Positions 34,630 to 47,923 of a stretch of 64,000 bases of DNA are shown one piece after another. Numbering within the stretch: position 1 is the stretch's first letter; each line of letters begins with the position of its first letter. A program made the position numbers and the translations under genes. This DNA comes from Sipunculus nudus (taxonomy: Eukaryota; Annelida; Sipuncula; Golfingiida; Sipunculidae). A model generated the notes under the pieces. The model saw only the letters and a list, made by a program, of their open reading frames with translations. It was not told the origin of the DNA and did not search any database. The DNA is taken from NCBI GenBank assembly GCA_026874595.1, contig CM049307.1, positions 90,707,830 to 90,771,829 of the forward strand, read 5' to 3'.

Positions 34630-36290
34630 CCTCAGACTTTCTCAGGAATCCTTTTTTCCTTTTTTTTTATTTTCATCATGGGCATACAACTAACTAATCA
34701 ATAAATGTATCATATTGCTCCATATTATTACATAGATCACAAAGATAACTTAAATGATACCAAGTAATAATTGAATAGAGAAAGAAGAAAATATACATAG
34801 AAGGAAATTTAACTATGTGTAATTTTTCCATTGATTTAAACCGTTTCATTTATGGTCATGCTGCTGTAGTGTACCATTTTTCAGCAACCTTGCGCTCCAT
34901 ACTTTCAACTTTCTTTACATGCATTATGTACACTCCTAAGTATTAGCAATTTTAAACCAGCTGTCCTCGCACACGATATAATCAGACAATATAGTAAAGT
35001 TGCGAATCGACATTCGCAGAAAAGATGAATTACATTCTATTTATCAGTTGCACAATAAGATCATGATCAGCCATTCTTGTAGCGGTGAATTTCCGTAGGT
35101 GCGTCTTTTTACTATCTCTGGAGCGATTCAACGTATTGGCCTGAAATTGTGCATTTCCAATCATGTTCAATACTTTTTTTCATACACATGACAGGTGGCG
35201 GCACCTATAATCACGTAGAATATATGATAGTTTTTGTCTTAGAAGTGGTATTAATCTGTCTGCATGAAATGTGGCATACGCATGTGCATACATCAACAAA
35301 ATGGTCCATCAGTCCGGTTATAACGGCTGACATTTGTAGCGTGCACTCTTTGAGTTCCATACATTTTAAATAATGTCATTAAAACATCCCTTACGTCTAT
35401 ACGCGGTAGAAAAAATCTTGCACCGGACCCTGTTAGTGGGGCGAAAGAATACATAAACAAAATACCCTGCAATACTATTAACATTAAAATGATATATTTA
35501 TATGCAATGTAAGACTAATACAGTTTTCTACCTTGACTGCAAGATTTGGCGCATGCGCATAATTGTACCTTCGACCGTGTGGTTTTGTTATAGTAAAAGA
35601 CACATTTGGCTTGTATTTATCAACACGCAGAACTAAGACGATTTATAAATATTAAACAGGCGAAAAGAGACACTGCCCATCTAAGCCGATGTGGTGTCGC
35701 TAGAAAACTTTTGTATTCAACCAAAATGGATTGTTAACGTAAGATGATACACTTCAAGACAAGTAACTCATTATCTTGTAAGGAAGCGCAAAATAGAAGA
35801 ACAAGTTGTAATACAAGAAAACCTTCCTGGAAACAAATCGTCAGGCCCTAACAAGCTATCTAAAATTATTCTAACATAATAAGGACTGGATAATAAGAAC
35901 TGAGGTTTAATCAATCTCTCTTCTCTATCTATGCCTTAGTTAAACGTTTTTTCTCCATATACTGGGTAATACATCCCGTTTATTGTCAATTTCACGTTTA
36001 TGTATTCATATGATGAAATCCAATTAGGCTTTTATACAGAACTCGCAGCTTAAAGTATAAGACTATACTATGTTCATCAAGCGGTGGCAATTGAAATTTT
36101 TGCAAATATATCTATATACTTGAAGATAATTCGACAAAATTTTCTGCAATTAAGGAATGGTATATAAGCCGAATTGGTCAGAATAAAAAGACGGCCCTAT
36201 CTTGTGAAAAGAATTAAAAAAACTAGAAATATACATTTTCACGGATGCAGCCCTCCGCCATATGGGCGGTCCATAATGTGGGGTACTCTG
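34630..36290. other. Spacer, nothing supported
   Basis: AT-rich, with short frames on both strands lacking domains or splice context. Confidence 0.4.
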
Positions 36291-36299
36291 CAGCCCGTG

Positions 36300-36690
36300 T
36301 TTTTTTCACTTATTGACCCATATTCCCAGGTTGATTGGTGCATAAGTTATCCATCATGTGTTTGAATTAACTTATTCAGTCCATATTCCCATGTTCAATT
36401 GGGCAAATGTGACTGCACATTTGTGAATAACCCTTGCGGTCCTTCCTGGGTCAAGATCAGGAGTTGGGCTCTCAAAAAAAAAAAAAAAAAAAAAAATCTA
36501 ACCGATTCTTCCTTGGCCTTGGCCCGTCGTGCCCTGAAAATATCATGGGATTCCTGTCCCTATTGTGACCCAAAACCGCTTTCGCATTCACTTATTCGGC
36601 CTATATTCCCAGGTTCACTTGTGCAGAACTGCACTTTTGTGAATATTCCTTGATAGCGTTCCTAAATCCGGATCATGCGCCGGAACCCCT
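36300..36690 (+). repeat. Repeat family G, direct copies
   Basis: Units with TTCACTTATTCGGCC-type start, ATATTCCCAGGTTCA, TGTGCA...ACTGCA and TTTTGTGAATATTCCTTG occur at about 36308, 36370 and 36585. The inverted form is at 38190-38330 and 38600-38770. A poly(A) run (36475-36497) interrupts. Confidence 0.65.
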
Positions 36691-36849
36691 CCAAAATATA
36701 ATTCCCGAAATGCCCTGACATTTTCATGAGATTCCGTTCAAGATTACCTGAGTTATTTTGTGAACATACACATAAGCACACCTTGTCACACACACACACA
36801 CTAACAAGATTGAACTGGTACCCTCCTGGATTAGACAATAAAATTAGTT

Positions 36850-36975
36850 TGACCTCTGTCAATGAAAAACGTCCGTTGGGCACAAACGTTCACCGCTTGT
36901 AAGCAGAGATTCGAACACACGATTTCCAAGCCTTTAGTCATGTGCTGTGCCCCAAAGCCCGGGGAACCGGCCCTC
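36850..36975 (-). mobile_element. tRNA-SINE head fragment (minus)
   Basis: Reverse complement: GGGGCACAGCACATGACT, GGCTTGGAAATCGTGTGTTC, GAATCTCTGCTT, GTGCCCAACGGACG. A and B box remnants are recognisable. Confidence 0.6.
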
Positions 36976-37724
36976 TCCTATATTTTTTTATTGATCTTAC
37001 ACAAAGGTTTGTGCTATGATTTTGGTTGTCCTGTAAAAAAAAATATATAAGAAATAGATTCCAACGTGAAATGTACACCCTTGGGGTATAGAATTAATAG
37101 GAGTGAGTGACGATAATAACAATCGATCTTATTCACACGTTCGCCCTGTTTCACTGGTGCACTCTATCTGTATATATATATCTCCCTCAAATGAATCTGA
37201 TCGATGACACTCAAGGGAGCAAAAGCACACATAGTGCGATATGTTAAGTCGTAAAAATCACCGCGCGCCATTTTTATGAATGATACAGTTGTGCTGTAAA
37301 ATTTATGTCGCAAAAGTTTTTTATCAACTTTATTTGTTCGTGTTTGTTACTATCACGGTAAAAAGTCTAGCAAGTTTTAAGATTTTATTTGTTTTGATAT
37401 ACAGTTTGTAACAGCTAAACCCCAAAGGCGTAATAAATCTATATAATTGGGACGCAAATGATGGCAAACTGTGACATGAACCCTTAATTTACGCTGATGC
37501 ATTGAGTTATTAATCATATATAGGATATAGTAAACATGCGTTTTATTTGGTTATTTGGATGATGTCATTTGTCAAAGTCCACTTGTTATCGGTCAATATC
37601 GAGCAATCTGATCCATCAGAAAAGTAATGTTTCTTTTCTTGCAAATTAGAAATTTGAAAACTTTTTAATGCAGAGTTATTTAGTTTGATGTACATCTGCA
37701 GAATTCCATTTCTGTTTTGAGATT

Positions 37725-38040
37725 TCAGGACAGCGCGGAAACACCCACTTCCTTTCAGTTTATATCCTGATGTCTCCCAGGCCCGGTGTCTACCGCAACT
37801 TGGGATTCTTGGTGAGTAATCGTTCCCACTGCTGGGTCATAACCCAGAAGAATTTACCAAAGATGCACTCGTGTGTGATGCAACATAGCTGTGGGGCACA
37901 GTCTTCACATAAAACCTGTAAAACACTCACCCTGGGGTGGGGCCGACCTTGAAAAATCTGCGATATCGCCTGCAGTTAAACCAATATCTCTTCTTTGAAT
38001 CTTGTGTTGTACTGCTAGACCACAAAAAACCGGTAACTTG
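37725..38040 (-). mobile_element. tRNA-derived SINE, diverged (minus)
   Basis: Reverse complement begins TTTTTTGTGGTCTAGCAGTA, then AGATTCAAAG at the B box, GGCCCCACCCCAGGGTGAGT, CATCTTTGGTAAATTC, and ends AGGATATAAACTGAAAGGAA, as in the intact copy. Divergence is higher than in the copy at 28255. Confidence 0.7.
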
Positions 38041-38159
38041 AAAACTCTTCACGTTATAACCCGAGTCAGGTGGGTATGCGTTCATCCCCGTTCGTTTGTT
38101 TGTGCTTGTGTGTAGGTGTGTTTTTTTGTGTTTGTTCATAGCATGACTTTCGCAATCAT

Positions 38160-38775
38160 GATCGGAATCTCACATAAAATCCAGGGCATTTTCGGAATAG
38201 GCCAATAGAGAATCAATTAGATTTTTGGGTAGATCTGGCTCATGGTCTGGGTCTAGTAACGTCATCAAGGAATATTCACAAACGTAAAGTCACTTAGGCG
38301 CGAATAAACCTGGGGGAATGGGCCGAATACGTGAATGCAAATACGGTTTTTGTAGAGACCCACAATAAGGTTCCCCAAATATCGGAGGCTTGCACTCCTT
38401 GGAATGCAGATTTCTAGTTTATCGTAGCAATTACATTACTTACCATACAGGGTACACACTATAACGAAGCTGCCGCTGTTGTCCATGTCGTGTACGATTG
38501 TGTTGGCTTATTGCCTCCGCCTGGAAGTAATGCCTTCATCTCCATTAATGTTTTTTTAAAGTTGTGTTTGTTCAAAGTAAAATTCAAGCAATAAAGAACA
38601 AAATTTCAGGAAATCTTCAAAGCATTTTTAAAGAACAAATTAGATTTTGGTATGCATCCGACACATGATCCGGATCCAGGAACGCCATCAACGAATATTC
38701 ACAAATGTACAGTTCTTATGCACGAAAGAACCTGGGATTATTGGCCGAATAAGTGAACCGCGGAGACTTGCATTC
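38160..38775 (-). repeat. Repeat family G, inverted copies
   Basis: CATCAAGGAATATTCACAAA, CGAATAAACCTGGG, GGGCCGAATACGTGAATGC near 38260-38340 and CATCAACGAATATTCACAAA, AACCTGGGATTATTGGCCGA near 38690-38760: two units ~410 bp apart, opposite in orientation to those at 36300. Confidence 0.65.
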
Positions 38776-39194
38776 ATTAGAATTCATATCTCTAGTTGAG
38801 TATTGAATCCATTGAACTGATTAAAGCAACGCACCTGTTTAAGATGAAAAATTCCTTGAATTTGAATATGAATCTGTAGATAAATCGTATTCCCCAAGAA
38901 ACTGTGGAGGATTTTTTAAATCGAATGCGGTCGTTTCAGTGTATATTCTCTTGATATAAAGCACACCTGTGCAATATATTGTGATCACTATATGGGTCCC
39001 CAAAATTCAGATTATATGGGTCCTCAAAAATCCAATGGGACTCTTAAACATTATATTTATATTTAAGATATATATTATACATTATTTTTTAGGTTTTTCA
39101 GGTTACTGTTACTGCATCATTCACAGCTTCTCGCTTTTTCGACCTATGCATCTTTAGGAAAGGTAATTTGCCGACACGGAACTCACAATATAAA

Positions 39195-39320
39195 AACCCA
39201 GTTTGGTGTGATTTATACCCCGACCCTCTAGAAATAAATTTCGTATCCATAAAGCGAAGAGCCTTCTACTCTCGGCGATGTTATTTATATGACAGACTAT
39301 AATACCGGCCCGAAAAAAAC
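39195..39320 (+). repeat. Repeat family F, copy 1
   Basis: TACCCCGACCCTCTAGAAAT, CCATAAAGCGAAGAG, ATGTTATTTATATGACAGAC, TAATACCGGCCCGA. The same order, inverted, is at 43545-43650; a shorter copy is at 40375-40435 (CGCCCCAACCTCCTAAAGAA, CCATAGAGCGAGAA). Confidence 0.6.
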
Positions 39321-40969
39321 CCCTTCGCAGCTCTAAGACGCCGTTCTTAAAAGCCAACACTATTTGGCGCAGCATGTTAATTTTGCTTTTTCGAGATACC
39401 GCACTGTAAAGCCTAGCGTTTACGTTACGAAATATGAATGATACTTCGTAATTTTTTTATTGCACCATCGTAAGATTCGTATCATAAAATTCCAGTATTT
39501 CATGCGAAATTCATGCAAATCGGGATAATTAATTAAATACTGATAAACAACAGGGTTGCCGATAATTGGTTCCGTAAATCGGAGAAAATTAGCTTTACTC
39601 GCCAAGATCAAGCAATGAAACAAGGGCACAGCAAAAAAAAAAAAAAACCCAAAAAAACTAAGCCCCGCGTACATATCATGAAAATCAGATACGATACTAT
39701 AGAAAGCCAGTTATGATACGACATTTTCGAAGCCGATATCGTATGATTTCGTATCGTATTTCAACATACACATTGCAATAGGAAGCCAAGAAACCAAGTG
39801 CACGCTTGCCATTACAGGAACTTCCTGCATGGAAATGTGCAAGCAACATGTGAATTGTATTACTGGCTTAGACAATTAAATTATTCTATGTATCGTTCCT
39901 TGTTTTAACGGAAACACGGTGTTTAAAATAATTATACTTAATAGTTTCATGTTGTTAAGACGTGACGTATATGTGACGTATATATGTGTTCAATATGACT
40001 AGGTACAAAAGTTTCTATAATATTTGTATATTTAAATCTTAAACACTTTACATATTTAAATAATCTTAAATTAAATTCAGTAGAACTGATGACTACTTTT
40101 AGAAGAATTCCGTGATGTTGTCTCTAATGGTTTTTTAAAATATATAATAAATATGTGTGAAATTCACTATTTTATTTATTAAATGACAACATAACAATAT
40201 CACAAAATATAACCATATAATCATACGAGAATTCATGAAGTCCAGGACATAATAAATGGTATCTTTTTTCATAATTTAATAATCTATGGGTCTTGTCAGC
40301 ATTTTATCAAAACCCTCTCACTTCGAAAAGAAATCCAATTTGTCGACTATAGGCACTCAATATAATTACCAAGCTTTAGGGTAACTTACGCCCCAACCTC
40401 CTAAAGAAAAATGTGGTCCATAGAGCGAGAAACAGTATTACTGCTGATTGAAAGAAAAATAAATGATGAATCCATCTACGGTATTTTTAATGAGTGTGAA
40501 ATATTTGCTACATATGCATTTCAGTGTAACAAAGCTGTCACAAAATCCTTACAACGACATATATTCCTGGTTCGTTTACTCCATTTTAAACAAAGCTAAA
40601 AGTGTAGCAGCAATTAACGTAACCCTTGTAACGTCCATCAAATCTGTTACATCCAAAACACCAACGTTCTCTTGATCTTCTTACACCGATGGTTCTATTT
40701 TAAAATATCGAACTTCTAACGACAGCATTTTTAATTTGCCCTATTAAGGGATCACAAGGCCGCTCCATTAGGGTTATAATTCTTTGGCCCTCTCTCTGGC
40801 CAGCTAACAGAGTGTCACCTCAGGCTAAATTTTATATTAAACCATGAAATATATAAATTTCTAGATTATTCAACAGGGATCTTTTTGTCAGCTCAAGGAG
40901 GCCTTTTGAATATCAGGTTTTATATGCACGGTTTCAAGAACAGTCATGAAGCAATATTCTTTAATGAAG

Positions 40970-41235
40970 AGAGACACCGTGATTTCAAGTCTCAACGGAG
41001 GCGGTGAGATTTTTCCCGCTCGGCCCCCACCCAGGCTGCATTAGTGCTCAGGCTTAATGGATAGGCTGTGCCCAATAGCCGCTACTGTTTCACTCACAAA
41101 AGGAGTGCGCCTTTCGAGTTCCTCGGTTGCATGACCCAGCAATCCATCGGACGATTACTCAACCAGGGCCTCAGGTGAGGATTGGAATTCCGCATATGTA
41201 TACATATTTAGTTAAACTAGCATTAACAAAAAACA
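40970..41235 (+). mobile_element. tRNA-derived SINE, diverged, head truncated
   Basis: GGAGGCGGTGAGATTTTTCC, CGGCCCCCACCCAGG, GTTTCACTCACAAAAGGAGT, CGAGTTCCTCGGTTGCATGA, AACCAGGGCCTCAGG and GTTAAACTAGCATTAA follow the intact copy. The A box is lost and the B box is degenerate. Confidence 0.7.
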
Positions 41236-42945
41236 CTGTTGTGTACTTTCACTTTCATGATTTCTTCCAGATGGGAGCAGGAATCCAAAATACCGTGTGC
41301 GAACATTGACCTAAATGTCCTGACAACTGTGTCGTGTACCTCTGAGCCGCTTACGATCGAGATTATGTCTGAACTTGGCTGTCACTAGTGACGTCATAAA
41401 CCATGGGATCGGCGCAACCAATCATTACACACACATCAAATATGATGTATGGCGGAACAAATCAGCTCGCGACAGCTAGTGAATTAAAGCTTTTCTTTGC
41501 TCCCTTCTTGTGGAAGGCCCACTGTATTAACAAAAATAAATTATATTTAATTTACAGAAAAATAAAGTTAATATATAAAAATGTAATTTTAATCGTACGC
41601 CTTCCTATTTTAACTATTTGAAACGAAAAGTTTATCCATTACAATATATTTAATTTAAAATTACGTATAACGTTTTGATTGATTATTTTAGGGTCATATC
41701 TTATATATTTCCCCGTTTTTGGATTATCCGGTATGAAACCTCGCTGCGTTAACATTTCTATAATGTTTATCTTTATCCTTGTCTCGTTTACTGTTCTAGT
41801 GTCCCGTTAGAAGAAATTAAATAAACTGGGAAAATACGAAATAAGGACGCCTTATCATCTTCGATATCTGTAAAATTATATTAGCTTGAATGTTTTATGA
41901 CGCATGACGGATTTCAAATAATTTAAAAAATTCAAATTATTCATACTTATGTAGATATCATATTTTAAAAGAAAGTCATGTTTTTTTAATTAAGCATGAT
42001 AAACAGAAACGAAAAATATAGAATATAATAAGAACACAAAAGATTATAACTTTTGCCCATTTATTTTAAAGATTATATTCATACATAGTAATTAGTTATT
42101 ATGGGGCTTAAGTACCTAGAATTACCGGTAAATACTTACAGTAATTTAATATGTGAACAGCAATTTTAAGAAACCTTTTTTTTAAGAAAGTAATGAAGGT
42201 TATCTTCCAAAGATTTCATCTTTTTGCCAAACTTTAATTGTACAAAATATCTGATGCATATTTAACCCAAAGGTTGAAAATCAACTTTTTGTTTCTATGT
42301 CTCGGGGCAAGCCATGTCGTAATAATAAATCCAAATAAAATCCAAGTCGATCATTGGCCCTTGGTCGTGTATTTCTTTAAGTGAAAATCCTTCATAAAAT
42401 TCCCTTATTCTTTCGGAATAACAAATGTCACATTTGATAAGGTCTTTGTCCCTTGGCAGCTTAAACAACCGGAAATGGAAGAACTGAAAAAGTATTTATT
42501 TTAAGTTTTTCGAACATCTCTATTTGTTTCTGACTACCCGGCATCAGAAAGGATTTGAGCCAACCTAACTCGTAAGATGAGACTCGACAGAATTTAAATA
42601 AATAACAGTATTGTTATACGGAGATTAATAGCTGATCACCGACAGGGCGGTACGGAGTTCTTCCCCTACAAGAAAGGCCAAATAACGATTAATTACACGT
42701 CGGAACCATGTTGTCACCTGCATTTCAGAGAAAAATGAAACGGAGTGGATATACCGACGGAAGGCAGCTTCGTGTCACCGAGCACGGGCAGACGTAGTAC
42801 TATATCAATTCTGATAAAATTATACGTTCACGATATCGTCCGTCATCAGAATGATTCACAGTATACAGACCAAACCAAAATTATGAATCCTAGCATAACA
42901 AAACGTACATTTCTCTCTATCTCATTTTCTTCTTCTTCTTCTTTA

Positions 42946-43220
<275 letters not shown>

Positions 43221-43544
43221 CAAGTGTGTGTGTGTTGGGGTGGTGGGGGGGGGTGATATATTAGGTTTATAAGACTTACAAGTTTGAAATAAAATTTATG
43301 TATGATTCATTTTTGGCTTTCTGATTGATTGACTAGTCTTAAAAGATGGGTTATGAATTATTCTTAATGCCTTCAGCCATGCTTTTGTTTATATAGAAAG
43401 GGCTGCCCTTAACTACGCCTTTTCATCCACCCCCCCCCCCCCTTGACGAAGCCACTGAATTCCTGTACTAGTTCAAACTTTCGAAAAGTGAAATTGACAT
43501 GTTGAGCCAAATAAATTTGCTTTTGAGAGTGGGATCTTTATCAG

Positions 43545-43650
43545 GCCAGGATTAGAGTCTGTCATATAAATAACATCTTCAAGGGACAAGGATCTTCGTT
43601 CTATGGATTAGGATTTTTTGCCGGAGTTTTGGGGTAAAGTTATACAACAA
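43545..43650 (-). repeat. Repeat family F, copy 2 (inverted)
   Basis: Reverse complement: TTTACCCCAAAACTCCGGCA, CCATAGAACGAAGATC, GATGTTATTTATATGACAGA, TAATCCTGGCCTGA, matching 39195-39320. Confidence 0.6.
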
Positions 43651-43769
43651 CTAGGTTATTATATAGCGAGGTCCGTGTCGACAAAGTGCCTTCACTGGTT
43701 AGGTTCACAAGGCGAGCATCTTTTAGTAATAATTTGACAGTAACCTAGTGAATAATATAAACCGCACAC

Positions 43770-44101
43770 TGGTTAGACGATGGAATATACAGACTCCGGA
43801 CCCCGCATAAATTGGACAACGTAGTTTAATTCTATTCAATCTACAAAGTAGACAAATACAAAATAATAACAATATGCTTTAAACTGGACTATACAATAAA
43901 CACCAAACAATAAATGTAAATCCAAATGAGAATGTCTAAGTGTCTGAAGAACCTAAATTAAACAAATGTTTACGTCTTAGCCGTCTTGCAGTTATTATAT
44001 GGTTCCAAACCATTATCTGAATAGACCCTATTTACTTTAATCAATTAACAGAAATTACAAACCAGAGTATAATAGCTGTGTTATCATCACATCCAAAATA
44101 G
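43770..44101 (-). repeat. 3' LTR, 3' part only
   Basis: Near-identical to 44921-45253. Homology stops at CATCCAAAATAG (44090-44101), where gag sequence begins; this is the internal deletion junction. Confidence 0.8.
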
Positions 44102-44869
44102 GAATTGTAGCTCCGCTTAACTAGATGCACTAAATCGCAAAAGCGGCCATCCTCACAATCATGTAGTGCCTTGAACTTGTTGATGTCATTAACGATTGCA
44201 TCAACCACAAATCTGGGATCTCCATACACAGAATCTAGGTATTCCATTGCTGCGTCAAAGTCCGAACCAATGCCTTGGATCATGGTCAGTGGCTTTCCTT
44301 TCAAGCAAGAGCGAAGAATAGCTATTGTTATATTTGCTACCAATCAAATGACAAAAGTCTAATCTGAAGGTGTTATAATCACGCACATCTCCACTGAACG
44401 TTGGTAACTTCTGCTTTTCCATTTTTACACTACATGCTGAATTTGTTACTGCAAACTTATGTTCAACAATGTGGTCTTTTGCACCAACCTTCTCAGCAGT
44501 TTGGTTTCCTTCATCCACAGATGGACTGGCATTTTCCATCACTTCTCCGGGCTCTCTTATTTCAACGGTTGCATCCGTTTTAACAACTCCGTAATCTCGA
44601 ACTTGCATCTGCTGTGTCAGGAAGGTTTCCTGACATTCGACTAGCCAAATTTCCTCTCTCTCAAATTCTGCATCATCATCTATTCTCATCACATAATCTT
44701 CATGCTTCTCTTGAAGGTCTTTGAATACAGATTCCAACTGTTGGAACGTATCTGCGACCTCATCTTTACTGCGATCACTCTCTATCAGTTGTTGAATAGC
44801 CTTTCCGACTCTGGTTAGCTTCGCTTTAGCGGTTCTTCGCTTGCGCTTCAGTTCGACGGTATCTGCCAT
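44102..44869 (-). pseudogene. BEL/Pao gag (DUF1759-type), frameshifted
   Basis: The frame starts MADTVELKRKRRTAKAKLTR (44869) and runs 180+ residues: a charged, coiled-coil-like N-terminus (ESVFKDLQEKHEDYV), an acidic linker, then QKLPTFSGDVRDYNTFRLDF, the start of the DUF1759 gag core. A frameshift near 44330-44345 moves the rest (LRSCLKGKPLTMIQGIG, MEYLDSVYGDPRFVVDAIV, INKFKAL) into another frame, ending at the deletion junction 44101. The P-x-F-x-G-D and YGDP motifs and their spacing are those of BEL/Pao gag. The protein would pack element RNA; here it is inactive. Confidence 0.75.
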
Positions 44870-45412
44870 GACTTCTGTCTTTCACATCTATCCCAGGTTA
44901 GCGGTAGAAATTGAATCTTGTGGATAGACGATGGAATATACAGACTCCGGACCCCGCATAAATTGGATAACGTAGTTTAATTCTATTCAATCTACAAAGT
45001 AGACAAATACAAAATAATAACAATATGCTTTAAACTGGACTATACAATAAACACCAAACAATAAATGTAAATCCAAATGAGAATGTCTAAGTGTCTGAAG
45101 AACCTAAATTAAACAAATGTTTACGTCTTAGCCGTCTTGCAGTTATTATATGGCTCCAAACCAATTATCTGAATAGACCCTATTTACTTTAATCAATTAA
45201 CAGAAATTACAAACCAGTTTAGAGTAGCTGTGTTATCATTACATCCAAAATAGCATTATTCTTGATAAACTAATTAAGATATATGTGTACCTAACAAACA
45301 GTATATGTACGTTTACACACCTATATAAACAATCTCTATTATTATATTTTACTCAGTTAAATCTCATGAAATTCTAGCATGAATACACAGGTTACTGTTA
45401 TACATCTCACTA

Positions 45413-46582
45413 TATCTAAAGCTAAATCTTAATCAACATAATAATAAACTAACAGATGAATACACATATTCATAGACTGGACATAACATAATTGGCTATA
45501 CTTGGCTATACAGGCTTGCCTTCTAGTGACACAGTATATATGCATGGTATTGTCATAAAGCTGGGCATGACACATACAGATCTGGGCTTATTCTGCTGAG
45601 TGTTTGTTACATGATGTATAATATGAGATACAATATACTTCTGACAATATTCTACTTTAAAACATGAACATGTACTTACTTCTTTGGCAGGATCCAAAGG
45701 ATCATTCAGTTTTCCACTGGACATATCTTAATTCTTCATTAATACCATCTTATTTTAACTGTACGTCTGTTCACTAATACTTTGTATACTGCACTAACAG
45801 CTTTACACGCGACCCGCTTTGTCTTACAGTGCTGAGGACTACACTACATGCTGAATTTGTTTCTGCAAACTTATGTTCAACAATGTGGTCTTTTGCACCA
45901 ACCTTCTCAGCAGTTTGGTTTCCTTCATCCACAGATGGACTGGCATTTTCCATCTCTTCTCCGGGCTCTCTTATTTCAACGGTTGCATCCGTTTTAACCA
46001 CTCCGTAATCTCGAACTTGCATCTGCTGTGTCAGGAAGGTTTCCTGACATTCGACTAGCCAAATTTCCTCTCTCTCAAATTCTGCATCATCATCTATTCT
46101 CATCACATAATCTTCATGCTTCTCTTGAAGGTCTTTGAATACAGATTCCAACTGTTATCTAAAGCTAAATCTTAATCAACATAATAATAAACTAACAGAT
46201 GAGTACACATATTCATAGACTAGACATAACATAATTGGCTATACTTGGCTATACAGGCTTGCCTTCTAGTGACACAGTATATATGCATGGTATTGTCATA
46301 AAGCTGGGCATGACACACACAGATCTGGGCTTATTCTGCTGAGTGTTTGTTACATGATGTATAATATGAGATACAATATACTTCTGACAATATTCTACTT
46401 TAAAACATGAACATGTACTTACTTCTTTGGCAAGGTCCAAAGGATCATTCAGTTTTCCACTGGACATATCTTAATTCTTCATTAATACCATCTTATTTTA
46501 ACTGTACGTCTGTTCACTGATACTTTGTATACTGCACTAACAGCTTTACACGCGACCCGCTTTGTCTTACAGTGCTGAGGAC
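45413..46582 (-). repeat. Direct repeat pair enclosing a gag fragment within the LTR
   Basis: 45413-45839 and 46157-46582 are ~99% identical; between them, 45840-46156 is a copy of gag 44411-44725 with only a few differences. Each repeat encodes MSSGKLNDPLD...AKE followed by GTAAGT, a possible LTR start codon with a splice donor. Confidence 0.85.
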
Positions 46583-46632
46583 AGCACACCCTGCCCTTGA
46601 CATCTGACCTGTCTGGTGAGTCCAGACAGTAA

Positions 46633-47910
46633 CAAGTACCCTCGGTGGTTATAACAATAACAAAGTGGCCTTGCAGAACAGAGATAAACCTGGATCAACT
46701 AATGTATTTGCAACTGTTAAAATTACTAAATCATTAATAACCCTTATATTAAATATGAACGTATGAAATGTTAAAGATGAATATATAAAATCAGAGAATA
46801 TAAATCACTCAGCAGAAAAGAAATCATCAGTAATTAAAACTATACATTCATGAATAAATATAGGAAATGCATGGCAGCCTTAGTACAACAAAATTACTCA
46901 GCAAAACACACACCTCTGAGGAAAAACATGTCGCTTGCGATATTCTGGTTTTTAGTGCGTACGAATAGTTTTAAAATGCTGGCGGGAATGAGAAAGAAAA
47001 GAATGGAAATACGACATAGGTAACATAGGTATTGCCAAAATGGGTAGAGAGTCTGTTGAGAGAGTTTAGTTGCGATTGGACCCCAATCGATTCTTGAGAA
47101 GAATCAAGCCAGAATAACGCCAACGTCGGTGATTTACAGTTGGATAATTTACTTAGATTATATTGAGGGGATGCCTCTTCTGTAAATTTTCCTAAGCAGG
47201 CAAACCTCCGTCAGGTCAGCTGAAATCTGTTCTTCGAGAGACAAATAGAAACTTATGAATTTTTTCTTCTTTTTGAATGGAGACAAAATAGGCTTTCTCT
47301 GTACGTAAGATGTTTAGTTTTATTATTGCAATTCCTTTTGTATGTGGTAAAAGTATAACCTTTCTTGGTCGCTGAAGGCCCTTCGATCGTTTCTTACCTT
47401 GTTATATAAGTACCTTAATGTGGGTATGGTAATTTTATAATTTATTATTATAATTGCAGAAAAAGATGAGAAATGCCAGTATTTGTAAACGTCGGCAGGC
47501 TCTTTTGACAGGTTGAAAACATGAAAACACGACACACCCAATATTCTACTAGGACCGAAAGGTAAAGCATTTGTAAAAATCAAAAGTGTTAACGCAATCT
47601 CCATGCGTTTCGTTGAACATTAATTCCAGTCACATTTTATATAAGCCCGATCAGAAACCAAACTAACATTCATGGAGATGCCAACATGCTTGTACCATGT
47701 GTTGTTTTTAGTGAACAAACATATTCAATAGCTATAGTCTGTTCCAAGATGGGGAAAATTGAAAATTAGTGATTATTCTCTGAAACTTAAATATCATCAC
47801 GCAATTTGACACCAAAGATTATGAGGGAGCAAAGGCCTAATATGAGATGTAGAACTACATAATTACATGAATATTTTTCCAACCTTTTGTTTCTTCTTAC
47901 TCATTTAGCC
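46633..47910. other. Spacer, nothing supported
   Basis: AT-rich, between the BEL element and the full SINE. A 93-codon frame on the - strand (47323-47604) has no domain or splice support. Confidence 0.4.
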
Positions 47911-47923
47911 AAGTGACATAGCC

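Larger units (their letters stand above)
43770..46632 (-). mobile_element. Pol-less BEL/Pao LTR retrotransposon with rearranged 5' LTR
   Basis: Read on the - strand: 5' LTR starting TGTTACTGTC (46632) and ending CTATCCA (44921), a ~50-base leader, gag (44869-44102), then a direct jump into the last ~330 bp of the 3' LTR (44101-43770). The two LTR tails (43770-44101 and 44921-45253) differ at only a few positions, so insertion or conversion is recent. Protease, reverse transcriptase and integrase are all absent. The 5' LTR holds an extra gag piece between two near-identical direct repeats. No target duplication was found. Confidence 0.75.
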
